Source of the DNA: Bacteroidota bacterium
GTDB lineage: Bacteria; Bacteroidota; Bacteroidia; Chitinophagales; Chitinophagaceae
Length of the DNA: 64,000 nucleotides
Assembly: GCA_018267615.1 (NCBI GenBank)
Contig: JAFDYD010000001.1
Coordinates: 183,142 to 247,141, forward strand
Direction of reading: 5' to 3'
In this document: one piece after another, positions 8,165 to 16,389 of the stretch
How positions within the stretch are numbered: position 1 is the first letter of the stretch
How the letters are laid out: each line of letters opens with the position of its first letter
The notes under the pieces: model-generated
Database searches by the model: none
What the model saw: only the letters and a program-made list of their open reading frames with translations
What the model was told of the DNA's origin: nothing
Translations under genes and position numbers: made by a program

Positions 8165-8797
8165 ATGACAAAACGAAAAGTTATGCAAACAATTATTCAA
8201 AACACGCCGGGTTACAGGATTAATGAATACCTGTTGGTATTAAGTCCGAATGAAGAATTAAAAAACAAGATCAGGGAAGTAAAAAAAGAATTTTACGACA
8301 AGTACGAAGCGAAAACTGCTTCGTGGGGTAAACCTCATGTAACGCTTGTAAATTTTGTGCAGATCGAAATGTTGGAAGATCGTATCGTGAACAGGTTAAA
8401 GACAATTGCGATGGGATATCATCCGATTAAAATTGAATTGAAAGATTTCGGAAGTTTTCCTTCTCACACCATTTATATAAATGTGATAACGAAAGAACCG
8501 ATCCGTAATCTTGTAAAAGAAATTCGTGAAGTGCAGAAGTTGATGAAGCTCGACAAGGACAATAAACCGCATTTTATTGATGAGCCGCATATTACTGTTG
8601 CGAGAAAACTTTTGCCATGGCAGTATGAAAAGGGATGGCTTGAATATTCACATCGTCATTTTACGGGTCGCTTTATTGCCGACAGTATGTTATTGTTGAA
8701 ACGCAGGGTGGGAGAAAAGGCATGGCAGATTGCGCAACGGTTTGAGTTTATGAATATGCCTGTTTCAACAAAACAGGGAACACTGGATTTTGTGTAG
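8165..8797 (+). CDS. 2'-5' RNA ligase / 2H phosphoesterase family protein
   Basis: A cytoplasmic protein of 210 aa from the ATG at 8165; a GTG at 8153 would add four residues. Two HxT motifs mark the 2H phosphoesterase fold: GKPHVTLVNF (about residues 56-65) and DEPHITVARKL (about residue 140). They form the symmetrical active site of LigT/CPDase-type enzymes, which act on 2',3'-cyclic phosphates or 2'-5' linkages. The C-terminus ends in KQGTLDF. The physiological substrate is unknown. The gene is divergent from umuD with a 190-bp AT-rich spacer between them. Confidence 0.8.
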   Translation: MTKRKVMQTIIQNTPGYRINEYLLVLSPNEELKNKIREVKKEFYDKYEAKTASWGKPHVTLVNFVQIEMLEDRIVNRLKTIAMGYHPIKIELKDFGSFPSHTIYINVITKEPIRNLVKEIREVQKLMKLDKDNKPHFIDEPHITVARKLLPWQYEKGWLEYSHRHFTGRFIADSMLLLKRRVGEKAWQIAQRFEFMNMPVSTKQGTLDFV

Positions 8798-9054
8798 AAG
8801 ATGAGAGAGTGAATTGAGGTTGAGATTAAGGTTGAGATTTAGATTGAGCCTTTGATGCCAATATAGATTTGCTGTGAAAGAATTTACGAACCATGAATTC
8901 ATTTCCTTAACGAGGGATTGAAAAAATTTTTTAACTAAACAAAATGATTCTCGCATAATAATAACACAGATTTTATAATTGCTTCTCACGTCTCAGGTTT
9001 GTGATCAGGCATTACCACTCGCGCCGTTAGCCATTCATCACAAAAAATTAAATC

Positions 9055-10164
9055 ATGTCAAATAAACTGAGACAGGATCATGTGCCTGTGTCCGGCTCTT
9101 TAAAAGAAGATGCGGATCAATATCTCAAAGGAAGGGGCGCACAAATAAATACAAAAAATCGTTTTTTAAAAGATGAACGAACAAAGGAACATATTGAAGG
9201 CATCGACGATTGGACGGAAACAAATGTAGCGACACAGTATATCGAGCAGGAATCAAAAACGATCGTAAATAAAGTGGATAGTCCTGATGTTGGTATGATG
9301 TACAGCATGAATCCATACGCAGGATGTGAGCACGGATGCATTTATTGTTATGCGCGAAATGTGCATGAATACTGGGGTTATAGCGCGGGACTTGATTTTG
9401 AGCGAAAGATAATCGTCAAAAAAAATGCTCCGCAACTACTGAGAAAATTTTTGATGAACCCCAAATGGGAATGCGTCCCGATAGGTTTGAGTGGTAACAC
9501 GGATTGTTATCAACCCGCGGAACAAAAATATCAGTTGACGAGAGGAATATTGGAAGTATGTAACGAATTCAATCAACCGGTTGGGATGATCACAAAAAAT
9601 GCAGGTATGCTGCGCGATAAAGATCTGTTGCAGGAAATGGCCTCAAAAAAACTTGTTTCTATTCTCGTTTCTATTACCTCGTTCAATGAAGAATTAAGAA
9701 GGCTGATGGAACCGCGAACGACAACTGCCAACCAGCGTTTAAAAACAATCCGGGAGCTGAGCGATGCCGGCGTGCGCATGGGAGTAATGATGGGGCCAAT
9801 GATACCCGGACTTAATGAACACGAAATGCAACGCATCATGAAAGAAGCAAAAGACAATGGCGCCACCTTTACGGCCTACACGTTTATACGATTGAATGGT
9901 GCGATCAAATTTTTATTCCATGACTGGCTTTATAAAAATTTTCCGGAAAGAGCAGACAAGGTATGGCATCTGATAGAAAATAGTCACGATGGAAAAGTAA
10001 ATGATACAAGATGGGGACTACGTATGCGTGGCGAAGGAAATATTGCCGACATGGTGAATCAGCAATATAAAAAGTATGGAAAGATCTATGGACTAAATGC
10101 AGAAAGATGGGAGCTTGACTGCACAAATTTCCGAAGACCAGGAGAGCAGGGGAAGTTGTTTTAG
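9055..10164 (+). CDS. PA0069-family radical SAM protein
   Basis: A 369-aa radical SAM enzyme. The 4Fe-4S cluster motif Cx3Cx2C is at residues 91-98 (CEHGCIYC), preceded by MYSMNPYAGC typical of the PA0069/spore photoproduct lyase-like group. The following SGNTDCYQPAEQKYQLTRGILE and the VGMMTKN-like segment fit the same family. The biochemical role of this family is not established. The 257-bp region upstream is non-coding and low in complexity (GTTGAGATT-like words at 8810-8850). A hairpin follows the stop codon. Confidence 0.88.
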   Translation: MSNKLRQDHVPVSGSLKEDADQYLKGRGAQINTKNRFLKDERTKEHIEGIDDWTETNVATQYIEQESKTIVNKVDSPDVGMMYSMNPYAGCEHGCIYCYARNVHEYWGYSAGLDFERKIIVKKNAPQLLRKFLMNPKWECVPIGLSGNTDCYQPAEQKYQLTRGILEVCNEFNQPVGMITKNAGMLRDKDLLQEMASKKLVSILVSITSFNEELRRLMEPRTTTANQRLKTIRELSDAGVRMGVMMGPMIPGLNEHEMQRIMKEAKDNGATFTAYTFIRLNGAIKFLFHDWLYKNFPERADKVWHLIENSHDGKVNDTRWGLRMRGEGNIADMVNQQYKKYGKIYGLNAERWELDCTNFRRPGEQGKLF

Positions 10165-10215
10165 TTTTTTTAGTTGAAGAGAAGGGCAGAAAAACAGAGC
10201 GGGAAAAAAGAATGA

Positions 10216-10263
10216 AGGAACAGAGCGAAAAGCGAATGGCTATGCACTCTTCGCTCTGTTCCT
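10216..10263. terminator. Hairpin after the radical SAM gene
   Basis: AGGAACAGAGCGAA at 10216-10229 pairs perfectly with TTCGCTCTGTTCCT at 10250-10263. Flanking GAAGAG and CTCTTC words extend it imperfectly to about 10175-10275. It lies 52 bp after the stop at 10164. Confidence 0.6.
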
Positions 10264-10357
10264 CCGCTCTTCTTCAGTCATAATACTTCCTTCTCACCGT
10301 GATTTCACCCATTTATTTTTTTCTATGCTGTGTAATTTACAGACCTAAATTTTTTTT

Positions 10358-11188
10358 ATGTCTGATGAATTTGAAAAGTTAAACACCGAAGAAAAAATAA
10401 AAGCGGAAAACGAATTTCTTAAAATGAAAATGATGCTTGAGCACGGAGCAGATTTTTATATTTCGAATGAAGGTCCGCCGGAAATCGAAAATGATTTTCT
10501 GAGATATGTCATGGCTTTTGAAAAGCAACATGCAAATCCTGTTTATACAACAGTATTCAAAAAAATTGGAAGCCCGACACATTTCAAGCCCGTGATATCA
10601 ATTTCCGAAGCCGATATTGAAACGGAATATGAAAAGCTGATGGACTATATGAACGAGCACGGTGTAGATCTTGCCTGTTGTAGTCCAAATATTTCAGTTA
10701 GAGAATTGTATCGTTTCACTATTGAGGAGTTATTTGATAAAGAAATCGCGGATATCAATGTTCCGGGAATGATGAGTTCTTTTATATACGATGAATTTTA
10801 TCCGGATCATGAGTATGATAATTCAAGAGTAGCGATCGATGAATGCATCACGTATATCTTTTCAAAAAAGCCATTTGAATTTATGGGTCATTTTGATAAG
10901 ATCGATCTGCAATTGAATGACCGTTGCGGACTATCGGAAAAAGATTTTCAGTCAGTCATCAATCGGTTTAAAGATGTATTTATTGAAATTGATCTTCGAT
11001 ATGCTGAAGTCGAAAGCTGCGAGTTTAGTAAGGAGCATTGTTATGTAAGAGGAAAATATGGTGTCGATCTGACAAATCCGCCGGATAAGATCAGCATCGA
11101 TGATCATTGGGTCGTTGAGCTGCGATATATAAAGGATTATGGCTACTGGTATATTGTAAATGTTCAGCTATACGGGTTGAAAATTTGA
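10358..11188 (+). CDS. Uncharacterised acidic cytoplasmic protein
   Basis: A 276-aa protein I do not recognise. It has no signal peptide or TM segment and is rich in Asp/Glu. The N-terminus is a short charged helix (KLNTEEKIKAENEFLKMKMMLEHG). A middle helical part contains ACCSPNISVRELYRFTIEELFDKEI. The C-terminal ~100 residues (VINRFKDVFIEIDLRYAEVESCEF to WYIVNVQLYGLKI) alternate strands in a way reminiscent of NTF2-like folds. It stands alone between two hairpins, so context gives no role. Its codon use and long uninterrupted frame support it as a real gene. Confidence 0.6.
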   Translation: MSDEFEKLNTEEKIKAENEFLKMKMMLEHGADFYISNEGPPEIENDFLRYVMAFEKQHANPVYTTVFKKIGSPTHFKPVISISEADIETEYEKLMDYMNEHGVDLACCSPNISVRELYRFTIEELFDKEIADINVPGMMSSFIYDEFYPDHEYDNSRVAIDECITYIFSKKPFEFMGHFDKIDLQLNDRCGLSEKDFQSVINRFKDVFIEIDLRYAEVESCEFSKEHCYVRGKYGVDLTNPPDKISIDDHWVVELRYIKDYGYWYIVNVQLYGLKI

Positions 11189-11231
11189 TGTTAAATAGCT
11201 TGTGAATTTTTATGAGCTAATCGAGTTGATC

Positions 11232-11323
11232 GAGTTGATTGGTTGATTCTTTGCGCTTTTGCGTCTTTGCGTGAAAATCCTCACGCAAAGACGCAAAAGC
11301 GCAAAGAATCAACCAATCAACTC
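11232..11323. repeat. Perfect 43-bp inverted repeat (TTTGCGTCTTTGCGTG family)
   Basis: Arms 11232-11274 and 11281-11323 are perfectly complementary over 43 bp with a 6-nt loop (AAATCC). Arms are composite: an AT-rich GATTGGTTGATT word, also seen in the 5803-5927 repeat, and a TTTGCGTCTTTGCGTG word also found at 13048-13141. It is probably a terminator for the gene ending at 11188. Confidence 0.9.
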
Positions 11324-11385
11324 AGAACAATTCACTGCTGTTACACGTAATAATTTTCAGGTAACAAAAAAATATTCTCCAATTA

Positions 11386-11418
11386 TTTGGAACATTCGAA
11401 AAAAAAATTCCATCTTTG
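11386..11418 (+). promoter_or_regulatory. Possible promoter of the MATE leader transcript
   Basis: TTTG at 11386-11389 and CATCTTTG at 11411-11418 resemble the Bacteroidota -33 and -7 elements with a 21-nt spacer. The second differs from TAnnTTTG at its first base, and the spacer is slightly long. The position fits transcription starting just before the leader ORF at 11440. Confidence 0.4.
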
Positions 11419-11439
11419 CAATCTCAATAAAAACGAAAG

Positions 11440-11526
11440 ATGACACTAACATTCATGTATATCACCCAGAACCCGCTAGTCGTGACCGACTATGCAGTTT
11501 GCGGAAAGGAATATGTTATGTGTTAA
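11440..11526 (+). CDS. Putative 28-codon leader peptide
   Basis: An ATG-to-TAA frame starting MTLTFMYITQNPL and ending GKEYVMC, preceded by an A-rich AAAACGAAAG stretch. An internal ATG at 11455 is an alternative start. It ends 29 nt before a strong intrinsic terminator that itself precedes a MATE exporter gene. That order, promoter, short ORF, terminator, resistance-type transporter, is typical of ribosome-mediated attenuation. I infer a leader peptide; sequence alone cannot prove translation. Confidence 0.45.
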   Translation: MTLTFMYITQNPLVVTDYAVCGKEYVMC

Positions 11527-11555
11527 GTTATAAAAGTAAACCTAACAATACTCAG

Positions 11556-11581
11556 ACCCCCGCGACTTGCGGGGGTTTTTG
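11556..11581 (+). terminator. Intrinsic terminator/attenuator before MATE gene
   Basis: An 8-bp GC-rich stem (ACCCCCGC / GCGGGGGT) with loop GACTT is followed by TTTTTG. It is by far the clearest rho-independent terminator in the window. It lies 46 bp before the MATE start codon, downstream of the putative leader peptide, so it would block readthrough into the exporter unless overcome. Confidence 0.85.
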
Positions 11582-11627
11582 TTTATAATCAATTGACAAA
11601 TGAAACTATCAATCATAAAATAATTAT

Positions 11628-13046
11628 ATGTCGAAGCAAACAGCATACGGATCACCAGGAATTTTTTCTTTTATAAAACGGGCCATTAAAGGTGAACAAC
11701 AAGATTACACAACGCTGAACATGCGCAAAGCAGTGCTCATGCTCGCCATCCCGATGATCCTCGAAATGGCAATGGAAAGTGTGTTCGCTGTAGTTGATCT
11801 TTTTTTTGTAGGTCATCTTCAAAACAGTCAGCATACACTGCAAACAGTTGCGTTGACAGAATCTGTTCTTACTATCGTGTATTCATTGGCAATAGGAATC
11901 AGTATGGCGGCAACTGCCGTTGTTGCAAGACGCATCGGTGAAAAAAATCCCGATGGCGCTGCTCGCGCAGGTGTGCAGGCAATATGGATCGCAGTGATAT
12001 TAACTGCAGCAATCAGTATCTCGGGTTTTATTTTCGCTGCAGATATATTGCGTTTGATGGGAGCCGAACCGGAAACTGTTGCTATTGGTATCAACTACAT
12101 TCACATCATGATGGCCGGAAGCCTCGTGATCATGTTGCTTTTTCTTATCAATGGAATTTTTCGCGGTGCCGGTGATGCCTCCATGGCGATGAAAAGTTTG
12201 TGGCTCGCCAATATTTGCAATATTATTTTATGTCCACTATTGATTAATGGCTTGGGACCAATTCCTGCTTTTGGTTTGACAGGAGCGGCAATAGCAACAA
12301 CAACCGGAAGAGGAATCGGCGTTTGTTATCAACTCTACCATTTGTTCAAAGGAAAAGGCATTGTAAAAATTCATGCGCGTCATTTGCCATTGGAATGGCC
12401 TGTGATAAAATCAATCGTAAGTATTGCTTCACCAGGTACATTGCAGTTCATCATTGGTTCCTGCAGTTGGATATTACTTTCGCGTTTGGTTGCGGAAACA
12501 GGACATAGTGTTGCTTCTGCAGGATATCAAACAGCCATACGCATTGTGATGTTCTTTCTATTACCTGCATGGGGAATCAGCAATGCGGCGGCCACATTGG
12601 TCGGACAAAATCTTGGTGCCGGACAACCACAGCGCGCAGAGGAAGCAGTTATCAAAACAGCAAAATATAATGCGCTGTTCATGGCTTCAGTTTGTCTTAT
12701 CTTCATTGTATTTCCTGATCCCATTATTTCTGTTTTCACCAATCAGCAGGATGTAAAAGAAGTTGCAGTAAAAGCATTGCGCATCATTAGCTCTGGATAT
12801 GTTTTTTATGGAATCGGTATGGTGATGACAAATGCGTTTAATGGTGCCGGTGATACATGGACTCCCACATGGATAAATCTTTTTGGATTTTGGTTATTCC
12901 AGGTGCCGCTGGCATATTTACTGGCCAGGTATTTTGAACTTGGTCCAACAGGAGTGTTCATTGCAATTCCAGTATCTGAAACCCTGATCACTATTATCGC
13001 TTACATTTTATTCAGAAGAGGAAAGTGGAAAAATGTCAAGGTATAA
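11628..13046 (+). CDS. MATE family multidrug efflux transporter
   Basis: A 472-aa inner-membrane protein with about 12 TM helices in two similar halves. MATE features include PMILEMAMESVFAVVDLFFVGHL in helix 1, ARRIGEKNPDGAARAG after the first helices, and FRGAGDASMAMKSLWLANICNIILCPLLI; the second half has VGQNLGAGQPQRAEEA and FNGAGDTWTPTWINLFGFW. MATE proteins exchange Na+ or H+ for cationic drugs or metabolites. It is unlikely to be the locus flippase because it lies outside the polysaccharide operon. Expression is probably set by the upstream leader and terminator. Confidence 0.92.
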   Translation: MSKQTAYGSPGIFSFIKRAIKGEQQDYTTLNMRKAVLMLAIPMILEMAMESVFAVVDLFFVGHLQNSQHTLQTVALTESVLTIVYSLAIGISMAATAVVARRIGEKNPDGAARAGVQAIWIAVILTAAISISGFIFAADILRLMGAEPETVAIGINYIHIMMAGSLVIMLLFLINGIFRGAGDASMAMKSLWLANICNIILCPLLINGLGPIPAFGLTGAAIATTTGRGIGVCYQLYHLFKGKGIVKIHARHLPLEWPVIKSIVSIASPGTLQFIIGSCSWILLSRLVAETGHSVASAGYQTAIRIVMFFLLPAWGISNAAATLVGQNLGAGQPQRAEEAVIKTAKYNALFMASVCLIFIVFPDPIISVFTNQQDVKEVAVKALRIISSGYVFYGIGMVMTNAFNGAGDTWTPTWINLFGFWLFQVPLAYLLARYFELGPTGVFIAIPVSETLITIIAYILFRRGKWKNVKV

Positions 13047-13047
13047 T

Positions 13048-13141
13048 CTTTGCGCCTTTGCGTCTTTGCGTGAATACTTAAATTTCATCTGCATGAAGAT
13101 CGAAACTTTCTATTTTCAAGCAAAGGCGCTAAGTCGCAAAG
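13048..13141. terminator. Imperfect inverted repeat between convergent genes
   Basis: CTTTGCGCCTTTGCGTCTTTGC (from 13048) pairs imperfectly with the segment at 13120-13141 (CAAAGGCGCTAAGTCGCAAAG). It belongs to the same word family as 11232-11323. It lies between the MATE stop (13046) and the minus-strand gene stop (13143), fitting a shared terminator. Confidence 0.6.
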
Positions 13142-13142
13142 T

Positions 13143-14315
13143 TTATACTCTGATATAAATTTTTCTTCTATCCATGATCACTGCGATCATCCAAAAAAAT
13201 GCAACGATGATCAATGCATACAAAAGAGAACCAATCTTTAGGTCTTCCGAAACAGGTTTGCAAATATGTTCATACAACCATGGCAATGGTGTGATATAAA
13301 CCGGGTTTCCTTTTTCATCAGTCTTATCGATCCAGCGAACCAGGCCGAGCAATCTTGGGATGAATCCACTCAGCACATAAATGAAAAGTGGATTTTTTCC
13401 AAACACATCAAATGCTTTGCTCCATCTGCCGCGCCAATTTCTAAACTCTATAACATCCATCAGCACACATAAAAGCAGAATAGCTAACCCCGATGTATAG
13501 ACGACGAATGAGCTGGTCCATATTTTTTTGTTGATGGGGAAACTCATATCCCAGCAAAAACCTAAAAACACAAGTACACAACCAGCTACGAAAAGTTTTG
13601 TGATGGCTTCATATGTTCTCCCTTTTTCTACAAGATAATTTCCAACGAAATAACCGAAGATCACCTGTGTGATTGCAGGTATTGTACTCATCAATCCTTC
13701 CGGGTCAAAAGGAACATGTTCGCCGCGATACAAATGCGCAACACCCAAAATTGCTTTGTCGATATTTGTTCCGAAATTTCCCTGCAGGCTATAAGGATCG
13801 CCAGGTTCTCCCAGCAATAAACACAATATCCAATATCCGAGCAATAATACGGCGCTCATAAAAAATGCACCGCGTATCTTGAAATAATAAATAATAAGAG
13901 AAGCAAAAAAATAACAGAGTGCAATTCTTTGGAGAACACCGAGAATCCTGACACCTGTTTCCGGATTTTTAGGATTGACCCAATGCCTGAACACAAGTTC
14001 GTTATCTTCCCATCTCACAAATGGAAACCAATTAAGAAATAGACCAATACCGAAAATGATCAGTGTCCTGGAAAAAATCTTTTTTAAAAATGCTGCATCA
14101 CCGGCTGATTGAAGTCGGGGCATTACAAATGCGAGCGAGTTGCCGACTGCAAACAAGAAGAAAGGAAAAACAAGATCGGTAGGTGTGCATCCGTGCCACG
14201 AGGCATGTTCGAGTGGTGTGTAAATATTCTCCCAGTTGCCCGCATTATTCACCAAAATCATAAAAGCAACGGTGGCGCCACGGAAAACGTCGAGTGAGTA
14301 AAAACGCTGGTTCAT
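13143..14315 (-). CDS. DUF5009 / heparan-alpha-glucosaminide N-acetyltransferase-like membrane protein
   Basis: A 390-aa membrane protein with about 10 TM helices. The N-terminus (RFYSLDVFRGATVAFMILVNNAGNW, then HASWHGCTPTDLVFPFFLFAVG) is the hallmark of the HGSNAT/YeiB-like acyltransferase superfamily, in which the D-x-F-R-G motif and a His in the first loop are typical. These proteins are thought to carry acetyl groups across the membrane to amino sugars. In Bacteroidota they often sit near glycan genes; here it is next to, but divergent from, the polysaccharide locus. Substrate is not predictable. Confidence 0.85.
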   Translation of the reverse strand: MNQRFYSLDVFRGATVAFMILVNNAGNWENIYTPLEHASWHGCTPTDLVFPFFLFAVGNSLAFVMPRLQSAGDAAFLKKIFSRTLIIFGIGLFLNWFPFVRWEDNELVFRHWVNPKNPETGVRILGVLQRIALCYFFASLIIYYFKIRGAFFMSAVLLLGYWILCLLLGEPGDPYSLQGNFGTNIDKAILGVAHLYRGEHVPFDPEGLMSTIPAITQVIFGYFVGNYLVEKGRTYEAITKLFVAGCVLVFLGFCWDMSFPINKKIWTSSFVVYTSGLAILLLCVLMDVIEFRNWRGRWSKAFDVFGKNPLFIYVLSGFIPRLLGLVRWIDKTDEKGNPVYITPLPWLYEHICKPVSEDLKIGSLLYALIIVAFFWMIAVIMDRRKIYIRV

Positions 14316-14932
14316 AAGCTCTTAATATTTGGAATTCAGGCCCGAAGGAAGTAAAGAAACAGATTGACCGCTTTATCACAGACTATCATCGCCAGTTACG
14401 CAGGAAAGGCTCGTCGTTGTTTCATACTAAAAGCCTGTTTTTCAATAAATAAACTGCGAATGTAAATATTAAAATCTATTATATTTGCACGGAATTGAAT
14501 CTGGTATCTTATTTTCTTATGAAAAGCGCTGATTTTATTTAGCCGGGTGACGATGATGAGTGATGTAAAACCGGATGCTAAAAAATGAATAATCCTGTGA
14601 CTAAGAGCTGGTGTCTACTACATTTGTTGTTAAAAATATTTGGAAGGGTATAATGAGTTATCGTTAAGATGCTCACTTGTACCCTTTTCTGTTTAAGGTA
14701 TATGCCGAATTAAAAAACGGCTTACAGTGGTCAGAAAAATTTACTGACTATTAATCGGTTACAAAAAATAATTGTGACTGAGGTGGCGAAGCTGTGCAGT
14801 TTTTGGATTTCATGAATGCGTGGTAAATAAATATCGTTAAATGATTTCACGTTTGATGTTGATGTGATATTATTTGAGATTTTTGCAATCATTTAAATCG
14901 GCGCTAAGTCAATTATTCAAAAATCACTGATC
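14316..14932 (+). promoter_or_regulatory. Promoter and long 5' leader of the polysaccharide locus
   Basis: 617 bp without a convincing gene. TATATTTG at 14480-14487 is a perfect Bacteroidota -7 element, though no good TTTG lies 19 bp upstream. Transcription from about 14494 would give a ~440-nt untranslated leader before the UpxY gene. It contains a terminator-like hairpin (14644-14686) and a weaker GTCAG/CTGAC stem near 14730-14750. Long leaders are where UpxY antiterminators act in Bacteroides capsule operons. No tRNA, riboswitch family or repeat was recognised. Confidence 0.5.
14644..14686 (+). terminator. Possible attenuator hairpin in the leader
   Basis: AAGGGTA (14644-14650) pairs with TACCCTT (14680-14686), and after an internal bulge TGAG (14654-14657) pairs with CTCA (14672-14675). 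The right arm continues into TTCTGTTT, a modest U-rich tract. It is a plausible premature terminator that an antiterminator could relieve. Confidence 0.4.
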
Positions 14933-15436
14933 ATGGGAGTAGAAAGAAAATGGTATGCACTTTACACAAAACCTCGATGGGAAAAAAAAGTGTATAGCCT
15001 GCTCTCGGAAAAACATATTGAAAGTTATTGTCCGCTGAATAAAGTGACACGGAAATGGAGCGACCGGATGAAAACCATTGAAGAGCCATTATTTAAATCT
15101 TATGTTTTTGTTCGTATCAATGATGAGTTGCAGAGCCAGGTGCGCATGACCCCCGGCGTTATGAACTTTGTTTATTGGCAGGGTAAGCCTGCAGTCGTGA
15201 AAGACAAAGAAATTGATGTGATCAGAAAATTCCTAAATGAATATGATAATGTGATCGCGCAGCCCATGGATCTGAAACCGGAAAGCAAAGTAAAAATTCA
15301 ACAGGGCATATTCATGGATAAGGAAGCAAGGATATTAAAAGTGCAGGGAAATAAAGTGCAGGTAGTTATTGAGAGCATCGGTTATTCGCTGATTGCATTT
15401 ATAGAAAAATCGAACGTGGTTTTAACAAAAAAGTAA
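14933..15436 (+). CDS. UpxY-family transcription antiterminator (NusG paralogue)
   Basis: A 167-aa specialised NusG/RfaH-type protein. The NusG N-terminal domain is clear in WYALYTKPRWEKKVYSLLSEKHIESYCPL and PLFKSYVFVRINDELQSQVRMTPGVMNFVYW (about residues 7-85). A short KOW-like region follows (SKVKIQQGIFMDKEARILKVQGNKVQV). In Bacteroides such UpxY proteins bind RNA polymerase in the 5' leader of their own capsule operon and prevent early termination. Its place as first gene after a long leader fits exactly. It meets the next reading frame at 15436, but the exporter gene probably starts later. Confidence 0.9.
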   Translation: MGVERKWYALYTKPRWEKKVYSLLSEKHIESYCPLNKVTRKWSDRMKTIEEPLFKSYVFVRINDELQSQVRMTPGVMNFVYWQGKPAVVKDKEIDVIRKFLNEYDNVIAQPMDLKPESKVKIQQGIFMDKEARILKVQGNKVQVVIESIGYSLIAFIEKSNVVLTKK

Positions 15437-15528
15437 TGGAAATTATCGGAACATTAAAAACTGACAAAAGAAAATCCTGCATTATTTCAAAGTATTCTTG
15501 TAGGTTTGAAAATAATCGGGACAACGCC

Positions 15529-16368
15529 ATGCAAATTCTTCGTTCATCAAGAGATTTCTTATGTGGGTTAGTTTTAATTGCGGTGGTTCTTTCATTTAGC
15601 TCCTGCGCTAATATGAGACAGTTAACATATTTGCAAGGTCAGTTTGATACCGCAAGACTCAGCCAGGTAAACCCTGTTGATCCGATCATTAGAAAAGGAG
15701 ATCTTCTAAGTATTATTGTATTTAGTGATAATCCGGAAGCCACCAAAATATACAATCAGTCTTTAATAGTAACCCCAAATACGTCTGGATCTGGTGCTTT
15801 GAGCGCGACACCAGGAATGGCCTCATCTGGAGGAAGTACCGCATCACCTACCGCTCCTGGTTACCAGGTCGATGAAAAAGGGGATATTGTTTTCCAAGGG
15901 TTGGGCAAATTACATATTGAAGGTTTAACGAAGGCACAGTTGAAGGATACATTGGATGCACATTTAAATCAATATCTTGCCAATCCCTACTATAATATTC
16001 GTTTTCTAAATTATAAGTTCACGATGCTTGGAGAAGTAGGAAAACCAGGTGTAATATCTATTCCTGGGGAAAGGGTGAACCTATTGGAAGCGCTTTCCCT
16101 TGCGGGAGATATGACGTTTTATGGTCGGCGCGACAATGTTCTGGTGATACGGGAAAATAACAATAAAAGGGAATTTGCCAGACTCGATCTTACTAAACCG
16201 GAAATTATGGCTTCGCCCTATTTCTATCTTCAACAAAATGATTTGGTTATCGTAGAGGCTAACAACAAGAAAGCAGCCGCAAATGACGTTGTTACAGCAC
16301 GCAATATATCTATAGCGCTCGCATTTGTATCAACCTTTGCGATCATTTATAGTTTATTTAGAAGATAA
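15529..16368 (+). CDS. wza: Wza-like outer-membrane polysaccharide export lipoprotein
   Basis: A polysaccharide biosynthesis/export protein of 279 aa from the ATG at 15529. That start gives a proper lipoprotein signal (hydrophobic run then SFSSC, lipid-anchor Cys about residue 26); the frame is open to 15436 but the extra 31 residues would bury it. The poly_export domain begins at PIIRKGDLLSIIVFSDNPE, followed by an SLBB-type domain (KFTMLGEVGKPGVISIPGERVNLLEALSLAGDMT). A C-terminal hydrophobic helix (ISIALAFVSTFAIIYSLF) may span a membrane. It should form the outer-membrane channel working with the Wzc-like kinase encoded next. Confidence 0.9.
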   Translation: MQILRSSRDFLCGLVLIAVVLSFSSCANMRQLTYLQGQFDTARLSQVNPVDPIIRKGDLLSIIVFSDNPEATKIYNQSLIVTPNTSGSGALSATPGMASSGGSTASPTAPGYQVDEKGDIVFQGLGKLHIEGLTKAQLKDTLDAHLNQYLANPYYNIRFLNYKFTMLGEVGKPGVISIPGERVNLLEALSLAGDMTFYGRRDNVLVIRENNNKREFARLDLTKPEIMASPYFYLQQNDLVIVEANNKKAAANDVVTARNISIALAFVSTFAIIYSLFRR

Positions 16369-16389
16369 ATTTACTGATCCAATTTTTAT

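Noticed and set aside
11259..11588. 109-aa plus-strand ORF before the MATE gene
   Set aside because: It runs through the 43-bp palindrome, the putative promoter, the leader ORF and the terminator, with no protein-like pattern.
11628..13046. The MATE protein as the missing Wzx flippase
   Set aside because: It is outside the locus behind its own attenuator-like leader, and its sequence fits drug/metabolite MATE exporters rather than Wzx.
15436..15528. Upstream start of the Wza-like gene
   Set aside because: It would add 31 residues before the lipoprotein signal peptide, preventing its function.
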